Assembly: GCA_003224135.1 (NCBI GenBank)
Contig: QHYO01000383.1
Coordinates: 2,766-9,850 of the forward strand
Length of the DNA: 7,085 bases
Direction: 5' to 3'
Source of the DNA: Acidobacteriota bacterium
GTDB lineage: Bacteria > Acidobacteriota > Terriglobia > Acidiferrales > UBA7541
Shown here: positions 1-5,913 of the stretch, one piece after another
Position numbering within the stretch: position 1 is the first letter of the stretch
Layout of the letters: each line of letters starts with the position of its first letter
Program-made: the position numbers and the translations under genes
The notes under the pieces: model-generated
What the model was told of the DNA's origin: nothing
Seen by the model: the letters and a program-made list of their open reading frames with translations, nothing else
Databases searched by the model: none

Positions 1-1
1 A

Positions 2-415
2 TTCCCGGATGATCCTGCGACCGTGTCCGCAGGCGGCACGAAGCCTGTTGAACGGTTTCGTATTACGCGCGAAGAAATTGGCGTGTTCTCAGGAAACTGG
101 GAACCGTTGCGCGGCAAAACCGTGAAAGTGTATTCGGTACAGCCAGCGCAATCGCCAACCCTTGAAACGTCCGCTCGCGAGAAGCGCAATTTCGTAAAGG
201 AACTGTTCTTGCGCGCATCGAAAGAGCATTCCGAAACAGATACCGTCACGGCTGGCGTTGTCGTGGTGTTCGATTCGCCTGATGGGGGCCAGGCATCGGC
301 GACTCTCGCCTCCCTGGCACAATGGCAACAAGGAAAACTTTCCGAACCGGCGTTCTGGCAAGCATGTTTGCTCGATCCGCCGGAGACGTTCAATACTGCG
401 GCCAAGAAGCAATAA
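2..415 (+). CDS. C-terminal part of an unrecognised protein (5' end outside window)
   Basis: An open frame enters from the left edge without a start and ends at TAA 413-415, leaving about 137 residues. A GTG at 23 could be read as a start, but the frame is open back to base 2 and no ribosome site precedes 23, so I treat the gene as truncated by the window edge. I do not recognise the family. The visible part is soluble-looking, with no membrane segment. It is mixed in charge, has a short valine-rich stretch (GVVVVFDSPDG) about two thirds along, and ends in a lysine-rich tail. It is read in the same direction as pcaIJF but is separated from pcaI by 127 bases with inverted repeats, so membership of that operon is doubtful. 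Codon use and third-position GC resemble the neighbours, which supports real coding. Confidence 0.6.
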   Translation, partial: FPDDPATVSAGGTKPVERFRITREEIGVFSGNWEPLRGKTVKVYSVQPAQSPTLETSAREKRNFVKELFLRASKEHSETDTVTAGVVVVFDSPDGGQASATLASLAQWQQGKLSEPAFWQACLLDPPETFNTAAKKQ

Positions 416-542
416 ATATTCTTTCACCGATAACGGGCTATATCGGCATGGCGGTGCAGGCCCTTGGCGTTCTTCCGTGTATTATCAAGGACGGAGAAGA
501 TGGACCGGCCGAGAAGTCCGGTCTGCCCAATTCCAAGATTCC
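416..542 (+). promoter_or_regulatory. Leader/control region in front of pcaIJF
   Basis: This 127-base gap holds two perfect 6-base inverted repeats: CCGATA/TATCGG (427-432 and 441-446, 8-base spacer) and GACCGG/CCGGTC (503-508 and 518-523, 9-base spacer). A TATTAT hexamer at 480-485 matches a sigma-70 -10 box at five of six bases, but I find no -35 partner at 16-18 bases. If it were used, the transcript would start near 492 and the second repeat would fold in the 5' leader just before the pcaI start. Aromatic-catabolism operons are often controlled by IclR- or LysR-type regulators that bind dyad sites; assigning either repeat to such a protein is inference. No T-run follows the first repeat, so it is a poor intrinsic terminator for the upstream gene. 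Confidence 0.35.
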
Positions 543-1403
543 ATGGCGGAAATCACGACTCTTCGCGAAGCGATTGCAGGCCTGGTGCGCGACGGCGATG
601 TCGTCGCGATGGAAGGCTTCACGCATCTGATTCCCTTTGCCGCGGGACATGAAGTCCTTCGACAGCAACGGAGGAATCTGACCCTGGTGCGCATGACGCC
701 GGACGTGATTTACGATCAACTCATTGGCGCCGGTTGCGCGAAGAAATTGATTTTTTCGTGGGGCGGAAATCCAGGGGTCGGTTCGCTGCACCGCTTGCGG
801 GATGCCGTAGAGCACGATTGGCCCGCGCCGCTTGAAATTCAGGAGCATGGACACGGAGATCTTGCGAACGCCTACGTAGCGGGAGCGTCGAACCTCCCGT
901 TCGCCGTGCTGCGCGCGTATGCGGGCTCTGATCTTCCGAAGCACAACGACAAAATAAAATTCATTCAGTGTCCCTTCACGGGAGAATCACTCGCGGCCGT
1001 GCCCTCGATTCGGCCGGACGTCACTGTGATTCACGCGCAGAAATCCGATCGTAAGGGAAATATTCTATTGTGGGGAATTCTTGGCGTGCAGAAAGAGGCA
1101 GTATTGGCTGCGAAGAGAGCTATCGTCACGGTTGAAGAAATCGTCGACGAACTGAATGCCTGGCCAAATGCCTGCATCCTTCCACATTGGACGATATCTG
1201 CAGTTTGTCGCGTGCCCGGCGGAGGGTTTCCGTCCTATGCGCATGGATATTACGAGCGGGACAATCGCTTTTATCAGGCCTGGGACGCCGTCGCGCGAGA
1301 TCGCGACACCTTTCAAAAATGGATCAAAGCCCACATCCTGGACACGGACAATTTTGAAGAGTTTCGCCAGGTACTCGCCGAATCGGTTTCGCAGGAAACG
1401 TGA
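543..1403 (+). CDS. pcaI: 3-oxoadipate CoA-transferase, alpha subunit (glutaconate CoA-transferase type)
   Basis: This 286-residue protein is the alpha subunit of a family I CoA-transferase. With PcaJ it would transfer CoA from succinyl-CoA to 3-oxoadipate in the cytoplasm, the penultimate step of the beta-ketoadipate pathway. It opens with the family-typical MAEITTLREAIAGLVRDGD. Then come EGFTHLIPFAAGHE (residues 24-37), the glycine-rich WGGNPGVGS (73-81), YVAGASNLPFAVLR (about 111-124), CPFTGE (143-148) and IHAQKSDRKGN (163-173). Length matches the long CatI-type subunits, not the roughly 230-residue PcaI of Pseudomonas putida. ATG 543 is chosen because homology begins exactly there; the frame stays open upstream but is unlike the family. 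No convincing Shine-Dalgarno site precedes it. The stop TGA overlaps the pcaJ ATG by one base. Other substrates of the same fold, such as glutaconate, are possible, but the adjacent pcaF favours 3-oxoadipate. Confidence 0.88.
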   Translation: MAEITTLREAIAGLVRDGDVVAMEGFTHLIPFAAGHEVLRQQRRNLTLVRMTPDVIYDQLIGAGCAKKLIFSWGGNPGVGSLHRLRDAVEHDWPAPLEIQEHGHGDLANAYVAGASNLPFAVLRAYAGSDLPKHNDKIKFIQCPFTGESLAAVPSIRPDVTVIHAQKSDRKGNILLWGILGVQKEAVLAAKRAIVTVEEIVDELNAWPNACILPHWTISAVCRVPGGGFPSYAHGYYERDNRFYQAWDAVARDRDTFQKWIKAHILDTDNFEEFRQVLAESVSQET

Positions 1404-2188
1404 TGACTCCATCTGCATACACGACAAACGAAATCATGACCATCGCAGCGGCGCGACTCCTTAAAAATGGCGCGGTGTGTTTCGTTGGCATCGGTCTGCC
1501 GTCCACTGCCGCGAATCTCGCGCGGCTGACCCACGCGCCGGATATTGTTTTGATTTACGAATCGGGCCCCATCGGAGCAAAACCTTCGATACTTCCGCTC
1601 TCGATCGGCGATGGGAACCTCGCCGAGACAGCAGATACGGTGGTCTCGACACCGGAAATTTTCCGTTACTGGTTGCAAGGCGGCCGGGTAGACGTTGGAT
1701 TTCTCAGCGCCGCGCAAATCGACCGCTTTGCAAATATCAATACCACCGTGATCGGGGACTACAAGAAACCTGGCACGCGGCTGCCCGGCGCCGGCGGTGC
1801 GCCGGAAATTGCGAGCTGCGCGGGCCAAGTGGTTCTGGTGCTGAAGCAGTCGGCGCGCGGGTTCGTGAAAAAACTCGATTTTGTAACTTCGGTCGGCCAC
1901 CTTGACGGCGGCGATGCCCGGCGCCGTCTGAATCTTCCCGGCAAAGGGCCGGTTGCGGTAGTGACCGATCTCTGCCTGATGGAACCCGATCCCGCCACGA
2001 AAGAACTCACCGTCACGCAACTCCATCCCGGCATAAGCGCCGAACAGATCAGGAAAGCAACGGAGTGGGAAATCCGTTTTGCGCCGGAGCTGAAAGAAAC
2101 CCTGCTGCCAACGAAAACGGAGTTGGAAATTTTGCGGGATTTGGAACGGCGTACCAGGTTGGCGCACGGAAACCTCACGGCGGCGTAA
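1403..2188 (+). CDS. pcaJ: 3-oxoadipate CoA-transferase, beta subunit (catalytic glutamate subunit)
   Basis: This 261-residue partner of PcaI carries the nucleophile. In glutaconate CoA-transferase the beta-subunit glutamate (residue 54 there) forms the acyl-glutamyl-CoA intermediate. Here IYESGPIGAKP places the equivalent at Glu53. Other visible family segments are GAVCFVGIGLPSTAANLAR (23-41), the S-x-A-Q-x-D segment LSAAQIDRFANIN (101-113), and PGAGGAPEIA (128-137), the glycine loop near the CoA thioester. The start is ATG 1403, sharing one base with the pcaI stop (TGATG). AGGA at 1393-1396 lies six bases upstream inside pcaI, so translation is probably both coupled and directly initiated; an in-frame GTG at 1400 is less likely. 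The stop TAA abuts the pcaF ATG with no gap. A strict alpha/beta stoichiometry is expected from this coupling. The substrate assignment rests on context, as for PcaI. Confidence 0.88.
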   Translation: MTPSAYTTNEIMTIAAARLLKNGAVCFVGIGLPSTAANLARLTHAPDIVLIYESGPIGAKPSILPLSIGDGNLAETADTVVSTPEIFRYWLQGGRVDVGFLSAAQIDRFANINTTVIGDYKKPGTRLPGAGGAPEIASCAGQVVLVLKQSARGFVKKLDFVTSVGHLDGGDARRRLNLPGKGPVAVVTDLCLMEPDPATKELTVTQLHPGISAEQIRKATEWEIRFAPELKETLLPTKTELEILRDLERRTRLAHGNLTAA

Positions 2189-3391
2189 ATGAAAACGGCT
2201 TTCATTTGTGATGCAGTTAGAACTCCGATTGGTCGATACGGCGGTTCCCTTTCCTCGGTTCGCACTGATGATCTTGCTGCTATTCCACTCCGTGCGCTGC
2301 TACAACGACATTCGCACGCAGATTGGGAACAGCTGGACGAGGTCGCTCTAGGCTGCGCCAATCAAGCTGGCGAAGACAATCGCAACGTCGCGCGGATGGC
2401 ACTGCTGCTTGCGGGAATTCCGCAGAGCGTGCCGGGCGTCACCGTAAATCGACTTTGCGCCTCAGGTATGGAAGCCATCGGAAGCGTAGCGCGCGCGATC
2501 GCAGCGGGCGAACTGGAATTCGTGATTGCAGGCGGCGTTGAGTCTATGTCGCGCGCACCGTTCGTGATGGGCAAGGCGGATGCCGCGTTTTCGCGGTCCG
2601 CGGAAATTTACGATACGACGATCGGCTGGCGATTCATCAACCCGCTGATGAAAAAACAGTACGGCGTGGACTCCATGCCGGAAACCGGAGAAAACGTCGC
2701 GGAGGAGTTCGGGGTAACGCGGGAAGACCAGGACGCTTTTGCTTTGCGAAGCCATCAGCGTGCAGTGCGCGCGCAAGCGAGCGGATTTTTCGCGGAAGAA
2801 ATCGTTCCAGTAGAAATTCCAGGAAGGAAAGGACCTACGAGTGTTGCGAGCGATGAACATCCGCGGGGTGACACAACGATGGACGCACTTGCGAAGCTCA
2901 AGCCCGCGTTTAGGACTCCCGGAACCATTACTGCGGGAAATGCTTCGGGCGTAAACGACGGTGCGGCGGTAATGATTGTCGCTTCTGAAGAAGCCGTAAA
3001 ACGTCACGGGCTCACGCCGCGAGCGCGAGTGATGGGAATGGCAGCCGCAGGGGTGCCGCCACGGATTATGGGAATCGGGCCGGTACCGTCCACGAAGAAG
3101 CTTCTTTCGCGGTTACAACTCTCCATTGGCGGTTTCGACTTCATCGAACTGAATGAGGCGTTCGCTAGTCAATCGCTTGCCTGCTTGCGGCAACTAGGAA
3201 TTGCGGATGATGCGCCGCACGTCAACCCGAACGGCGGGGCTATTTCGCTCGGCCATCCACTCGGAATGAGCGGCGCGCGTTTGCTGTTGACCGCTGTGCA
3301 CCAGTTGCAGAAAACGGGAGCAAAGCGAGCGCTGGCCACGATGTGCGTCGGTGTTGGGCAAGGCGTTTCGCTCGCGATCGAGCGAGTCTGA
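2189..3391 (+). CDS. pcaF: 3-oxoadipyl-CoA thiolase (beta-ketoadipyl-CoA thiolase)
   Basis: This 400-residue thiolase cleaves 3-oxoadipyl-CoA with CoA into succinyl-CoA and acetyl-CoA, the last step of the beta-ketoadipate pathway. All catalytic elements are present: nucleophile Cys90 in VNRLCASGMEA, NEAF at 322-325, His356 in GHPLGMSGA, and Cys386 in CVGVGQG. The segment IYDTTIGWRFINPLMKKQYG with SMPETGENVA is typical of PcaF/PaaJ thiolases rather than acetoacetyl-CoA thiolases such as PhaA, and the 400-residue length is the usual one. PaaJ of phenylacetate degradation uses the same substrate, so the name pcaF depends on the CoA-transferase genes in front. Its ATG directly follows the pcaJ stop (TAAATG). 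The upstream bases hold no clear Shine-Dalgarno site, so re-initiation by ribosomes finishing pcaJ is likely. It ends 24 bases before the stop of the convergent aldehyde dehydrogenase. Confidence 0.93.
   Translation: MKTAFICDAVRTPIGRYGGSLSSVRTDDLAAIPLRALLQRHSHADWEQLDEVALGCANQAGEDNRNVARMALLLAGIPQSVPGVTVNRLCASGMEAIGSVARAIAAGELEFVIAGGVESMSRAPFVMGKADAAFSRSAEIYDTTIGWRFINPLMKKQYGVDSMPETGENVAEEFGVTREDQDAFALRSHQRAVRAQASGFFAEEIVPVEIPGRKGPTSVASDEHPRGDTTMDALAKLKPAFRTPGTITAGNASGVNDGAAVMIVASEEAVKRHGLTPRARVMGMAAAGVPPRIMGIGPVPSTKKLLSRLQLSIGGFDFIELNEAFASQSLACLRQLGIADDAPHVNPNGGAISLGHPLGMSGARLLLTAVHQLQKTGAKRALATMCVGVGQGVSLAIERV
3368..3385. terminator. Hairpin at the end of pcaF, weak terminator candidate
   Basis: TCGCTCG (3368-3374) pairs perfectly with CGAGCGA (3379-3385) around a 4-base CGAT loop, a 7-base-pair GC-rich stem within the last codons of pcaF. 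The two converging genes end 24 bases apart, so a shared hairpin here would make sense. Neither strand has a T-run after the stem, so it does not meet the usual form of an intrinsic terminator. It may also be chance within coding sequence. Confidence 0.22.
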
Positions 3392-3415
3392 TGTGAACGA
3401 GCAATCGCGACGCAC

Positions 3416-4864
3416 TCACTTCCGCAACAGAAAACGAATCACACGATCAGTAAAGCGGCCGTAAGGTGGCCTCAGAAAACTCAGCATGCTGAATCTGCTC
3501 TGAATCAGTACCCCCTTCTGTTTCGAGAACGCATGAAATCCCGCTTCTCCGTGATAGTGACCCATACCGCTTGGGCCGACGCCTCCGAAGGGCAAATTGT
3601 TTTGCGCGATGTGAAAAATGACGTCGTTCACCGTGACGCCGCCCGAAACTGTCGATCGCAAAATCTCAGCGGCACGATCTCGATCGTAATCGAAGTAGTA
3701 AAATGCCAGAGGACGAGGATGGTCGTTGACGTACTTCAGCGCGTCCTCAAGCTTTCGGTAGGTCATGACCGGAAGAATCGGACCAAAAATCTCTTCCTGC
3801 ATCACGCGCATGGAATCGTCAACATCCAGCAGAGCGACGGGGGCAAAAACACGGTTTTCTGAATTGCATCCTTCGGTATTGTTCCCGAGCGGAATTGCGC
3901 GCGCCCCACGAGCAACCGCGTCTTCTATGTAACCAGTCAGTCGATCATAGTGTGAACGGTTGATGATGCGCGTGTAGTCAGAGTTTTTCGTCCATGTTGG
4001 ATACAGACACTGCGCGACATCCCGCGACAGTTGCGCGAAGCCTTCAGGCTGCGACTCGTGGACAAATACGTAGTCCGGCGCGAGGCAAGTTTGCCCCGCG
4101 TTGTACAGTTTCCCAGTGAGAATCCTCTCGACAGCGGTTCGCAACGGGAAATCCGGGTGAACGATCACCGGAGATTTGCCGCCGAGTTCCAATGTCACCG
4201 GCGTCAGATTTTCGCTTGCGGCACGCATGATCAATTTCCCGACGCGCGTTGATCCAGTGAAGAGCAAATGGTCGAAGGGCAACGAAGCGAACGCTGCAGC
4301 CGTACTCGCGTCTCCGGTAACGACTAAGATGTATTCTTCCGGAAAGATCGCTGCGATCATGTTTTTGAGGAGTTCCGCGGTACGCGGCGCCAGCTCGGAC
4401 GGCTTGAGCATCGCGTGATTGCCTGCGGCAATCGCGTCAATCAACGGCGACAGCGTGAGAAACACAGGGTAATTCCACGCACCGATAATCCCGACCACCC
4501 CCAATGGCTGGTAAATGATTTGCGCTTTCGCCGGGAAAAAATTGAAGCCGGCGCGGACTTTTCGCGGCTTCATCCATTTGGCAAGGTGGCGTTTCGCGTG
4601 CCGGATCAAGTCCGCAAGCGGCGCCAATTCGAGCAGCAGTGTTTCTTGCCGCGCGCGGCCGCCAAAGTCCTCGTTCACCGCGCGAACAATTTCTGACTGG
4701 CGTTCGAGCACTACTTCTTCAAGGGACTTCAGCGATTCAAGCCGCTTGGCATAATCGGGGACCGCGGAATGGAATGCGGCCCGCTGGCGATCGAACAATT
4801 CTCGTAACGTCGAACCACCTGAGCCGGCCGCTTGCCCGGTTATGTTTTCACGAATTGCAGACAT
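3416..4864 (-). CDS. calB: Coniferyl-aldehyde dehydrogenase-type aldehyde dehydrogenase
   Basis: This 482-residue NAD(P)-dependent aldehyde dehydrogenase resembles the coniferyl-aldehyde dehydrogenase group near family 3. That group oxidises coniferyl aldehyde to ferulate, an entry step for lignin phenylpropanoids. Visible in order are GAWNYPV with the oxyanion Asn131, cofactor-binding KPSE (Lys154), FTGSTRVG (202-209), general-base Glu226 in ELGGKSP, nucleophile Cys260 in GQTCLAPDY, and EEIFGP with Glu358. LPFGGVGPSGMGHYHG and the basic tail PPYGRFTDRVIRFLLRK are typical of this group. The start is set at ATG 4864-4862. The frame runs 13 codons further to a TTG at 4903, but that extension is unlike the family. 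Only a weak GGGA lies upstream of the ATG. The gene converges on pcaF and is not in its operon. It could instead act on other aromatic or medium-chain aldehydes, so the symbol is tentative. Confidence 0.85.
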   Translation of the reverse strand: MSAIRENITGQAAGSGGSTLRELFDRQRAAFHSAVPDYAKRLESLKSLEEVVLERQSEIVRAVNEDFGGRARQETLLLELAPLADLIRHAKRHLAKWMKPRKVRAGFNFFPAKAQIIYQPLGVVGIIGAWNYPVFLTLSPLIDAIAAGNHAMLKPSELAPRTAELLKNMIAAIFPEEYILVVTGDASTAAAFASLPFDHLLFTGSTRVGKLIMRAASENLTPVTLELGGKSPVIVHPDFPLRTAVERILTGKLYNAGQTCLAPDYVFVHESQPEGFAQLSRDVAQCLYPTWTKNSDYTRIINRSHYDRLTGYIEDAVARGARAIPLGNNTEGCNSENRVFAPVALLDVDDSMRVMQEEIFGPILPVMTYRKLEDALKYVNDHPRPLAFYYFDYDRDRAAEILRSTVSGGVTVNDVIFHIAQNNLPFGGVGPSGMGHYHGEAGFHAFSKQKGVLIQSRFSMLSFLRPPYGRFTDRVIRFLLRK

Positions 4865-4961
4865 AAATGAATCCCGCACGAATCCTGCCCAAATCTCTAA
4901 CAACGGCGCCAGATTGTACGCCGACGGGGCTCCGCGTGCCGCAAAGGCCTACCCCGGTTTC

Positions 4962-4981
4962 TTCTGAAGTGTTCTGAAGTT
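4962..4981. repeat. Tandem repeat of a 10-base unit, two copies
   Basis: TTCTGAAGTG (4962-4971) is followed immediately by TTCTGAAGTT (4972-4981), identical at nine of ten bases. It sits about 100 bases upstream of the aldehyde dehydrogenase start and overlaps the proposed -10 box. It could be a small slippage duplication or paired half-sites for a regulator; two copies are too few to tell. Confidence 0.5.
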
Positions 4982-5006
4982 ACAGAAAACAAGGGAGTTG
5001 AGTCAA
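4977..5006 (-). promoter_or_regulatory. Candidate sigma-70 promoter for the aldehyde dehydrogenase gene
   Basis: On the minus strand TTGACT (5006-5001) matches the -35 consensus at five of six bases. It is followed after 18 bases by TAACTT (4982-4977), which matches the -10 consensus at only three of six. Transcription would begin near 4970 and give a leader of about 105 bases before the ATG at 4864. The -35 is good but the -10 is poor, as is common for activator-dependent promoters. The call is sequence-only inference. Confidence 0.3.
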
Positions 5007-5008
5007 CT
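4996..5008. promoter_or_regulatory. 13-base palindrome overlapping the candidate -35 box
   Basis: AGTTGA (4996-5001) and TCAACT (5003-5008) form a perfect inverted repeat around a single G. It covers the proposed -35 hexamer of the aldehyde dehydrogenase gene, where a bound regulator would block or recruit RNA polymerase. No regulator gene lies in the window, so which protein would bind is unknown. Confidence 0.35.
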
Positions 5009-5274
5009 TCTACGGACACGGATCGTAAGCTCAGTGAAAGCACCGGATGCGTCACAGTCGGGAGCTGCCTACCACTCAGGAAAAAATCGGCTCGCGGCCA
5101 ATTGCACAAGCTATTCTATCATCGGACCTATTACATTTCTATAAATAACACACTAAGTACATCCCTTCGAACGCCCGGAGAGGCTGGCTCCCGAATGTTC
5201 CTCAGACAGACGTCTGCGTCGAGTCATTGCTCAAATGAAATGTTTTCGCTTGAAGCCGACTGGTTCTGGCGGCG

Positions 5275-5460
5275 TTACTCTTTGCGGGCGGAGTCAGGAA
5301 TGGAGATGTCGCCATAAATTTCATCGGGTTTGCGATGGCGTTTATTTACGTTGGGGCCCTTAAAGTCGACTTCCGACGTGGCGCGTCCTTCAGTTCGCCG
5401 GACTATACTCGGCACAACCTTTGACTTCCTTCTTTTCAATCTTTTCCGAATCGCCGCCAT
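5275..5460 (-). CDS. Small, strongly basic protein of unknown function (61 residues)
   Basis: I do not recognise this protein. It is supported mainly by an excellent ribosome site: AAGGAG at 5474-5469, eight bases before ATG 5460-5458. It has 18 Lys/Arg against 8 Asp/Glu. The charge is concentrated at the front, where eight of the first 14 residues are basic (MAAIRKRLKRRKSK). The rest is more mixed and hydrophilic, with a second basic patch NKRHRKP (39-45) before a more acidic end. There is no membrane segment, signal peptide or cysteine. Such composition suits a nucleic-acid- or ribosome-associated protein, but that is inference from charge only. It follows the DUF6496-type gene on the same strand after 213 bases. 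An exact TTGACA at 5583-5578 in that gap could be a -35 box, though no good -10 follows, so it may have its own promoter. Confidence 0.6.
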   Translation of the reverse strand: MAAIRKRLKRRKSKVVPSIVRRTEGRATSEVDFKGPNVNKRHRKPDEIYGDISIPDSARKE

Positions 5461-5673
5461 TTTTGTTTCTCCTTCAAGCTCTAGTGGTCTGTTCCGTCAG
5501 CCTGTCCGCGACTTGGAGCCAGCAATCACCAGATTGGCAGAAATGGCGCCTAAGATCGCTTTTGGCCCGGTTTTCCATGTCAAGGACGGAATGAATACTC
5601 AGACTCGCGCCCCTGCGCCAGATACACGGAGGCGGAGACGGGTTCGCCCGAATTGCAGCGACTCACCTGCGAT
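5461..5673. other. Gap between the two small basic genes
   Basis: These 213 bases carry no credible gene. On the minus strand they hold the ribosome site of the 61-residue gene at its near end and a perfect -35-like TTGACA at 5583-5578 without a matching -10 at 16-18 bases. No terminator-like stem with a T-run was found after the DUF6496-type gene, so read-through between the two small genes remains possible. Confidence 0.4.
5469..5474 (-). promoter_or_regulatory. Shine-Dalgarno site of the 61-residue basic protein
   Basis: AAGGAG on the minus strand lies eight bases before the ATG at 5460-5458. It is the main reason for accepting this short frame as a gene, since the larger genes nearby have much weaker sites. 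Confidence 0.7.
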
Positions 5674-5862
5674 TCAGCTCGATTTTTTTCTGGGTACCTT
5701 CGCGCCTTTTTTTCGTGCTTCGGAGAGCCCTATGGCGATCGCCTGGGATCTACTTTTTACACGGCCACCCTTACCACCTTTTCCGGACTTTAGCGTTCCA
5801 TGCTTTCGACGCGTCATCGCGCTTTTAACAGATTTGCCAGCGGCTTTTCCGTATCTCGGCAT
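5674..5862 (-). CDS. DUF6496-type small basic protein (62 residues)
   Basis: The sequence begins MPRYGKAAGKSVKSAM, continues RRKHGTLKSGKGGK and then SRSQAIAIGLSEARKKGAKVP. I recognise this layout as the small DUF6496 family, whose function is not established as far as I know. It has 20 Lys/Arg and a single acidic residue (Glu48), no cysteine and no membrane segment. The glycine/lysine-rich middle (residues 25-37) looks disordered, and the IAIGLSEARKKG segment could form a short amphipathic helix. The ATG at 5862-5860 is chosen because AGGAGG lies four bases upstream and family similarity starts there; an in-frame TTG at 5886 would add eight residues over the ribosome site and is rejected. It lies 51 bases downstream of the broken dehydrogenase. 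High positive charge suggests DNA or RNA contact, which is inference. Confidence 0.8.
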   Translation of the reverse strand: MPRYGKAAGKSVKSAMTRRKHGTLKSGKGGKGGRVKSRSQAIAIGLSEARKKGAKVPRKKSS

Positions 5863-5866
5863 TGTT

Positions 5867-5872
5867 CCTCCT
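5867..5872 (-). promoter_or_regulatory. Shine-Dalgarno site fixing the DUF6496-type start
   Basis: A full AGGAGG on the minus strand ends four bases before the ATG at 5862-5860. The spacing is short but workable. It would be inside the coding region if the alternative upstream TTG were used, so it decides the start. Confidence 0.75.
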
Positions 5873-5913
5873 GTTTTTTCCTTCAACCTATTGTGACTGG
5901 AAACGAAATTACA

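Larger units (their letters stand above)
4865..5274. other. Non-coding stretch between aldehyde dehydrogenase and small basic gene
   Basis: This 410-base gap has no open frame I believe; the short frames present lack ribosome sites and family features. The half nearest the dehydrogenase contains a promoter-like pair, a 13-base palindrome and a tandem 10-base repeat, listed separately. Bases 5110-5160 are markedly AT-rich compared with the rest of the window and contain TATAAA-like runs on both strands, but I could not assemble a convincing -35/-10 pair there. CAGACGTCTG at 5207-5216 is a perfect 10-base palindrome of unknown meaning. No tRNA cloverleaf, riboswitch or clear terminator was seen. 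Confidence 0.6.

Noticed and set aside
258..542. Long in-frame extension upstream of the pcaI ATG
   Set aside because: The frame is open but overlaps the end of the preceding gene in another frame, and its translation is unlike the CoA-transferase family, whose similarity begins exactly at ATG 543.
3533..3862. 109-residue plus-strand frame inside the aldehyde dehydrogenase gene
   Set aside because: It is antisense to a well-conserved dehydrogenase coding region, with no independent evidence.
4897..5109. 70-residue minus-strand frame in the gap before the aldehyde dehydrogenase
   Set aside because: No ribosome site, no family features, and it covers the proposed promoter and palindrome; it looks like a chance frame.
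5207..5216. Palindrome CAGACGTCTG
   Set aside because: Ten-base palindromes occur by chance at this scale, and nothing nearby (no promoter or start) gives it a role.
5102..5317. 71-residue plus-strand frame in the AT-rich gap
   Set aside because: It starts in AT-rich non-coding sequence, has no Shine-Dalgarno site, shows no recognisable motif and overlaps the small basic gene antisense.
5330..5896. 188-residue plus-strand frame opposite the two small basic genes
   Set aside because: It lies antisense to both small genes and reads through their complementary ribosome sites; its composition (runs of Phe, Pro, Arg) is what the complement of lysine-rich coding sequence gives, and it has no start site of its own.
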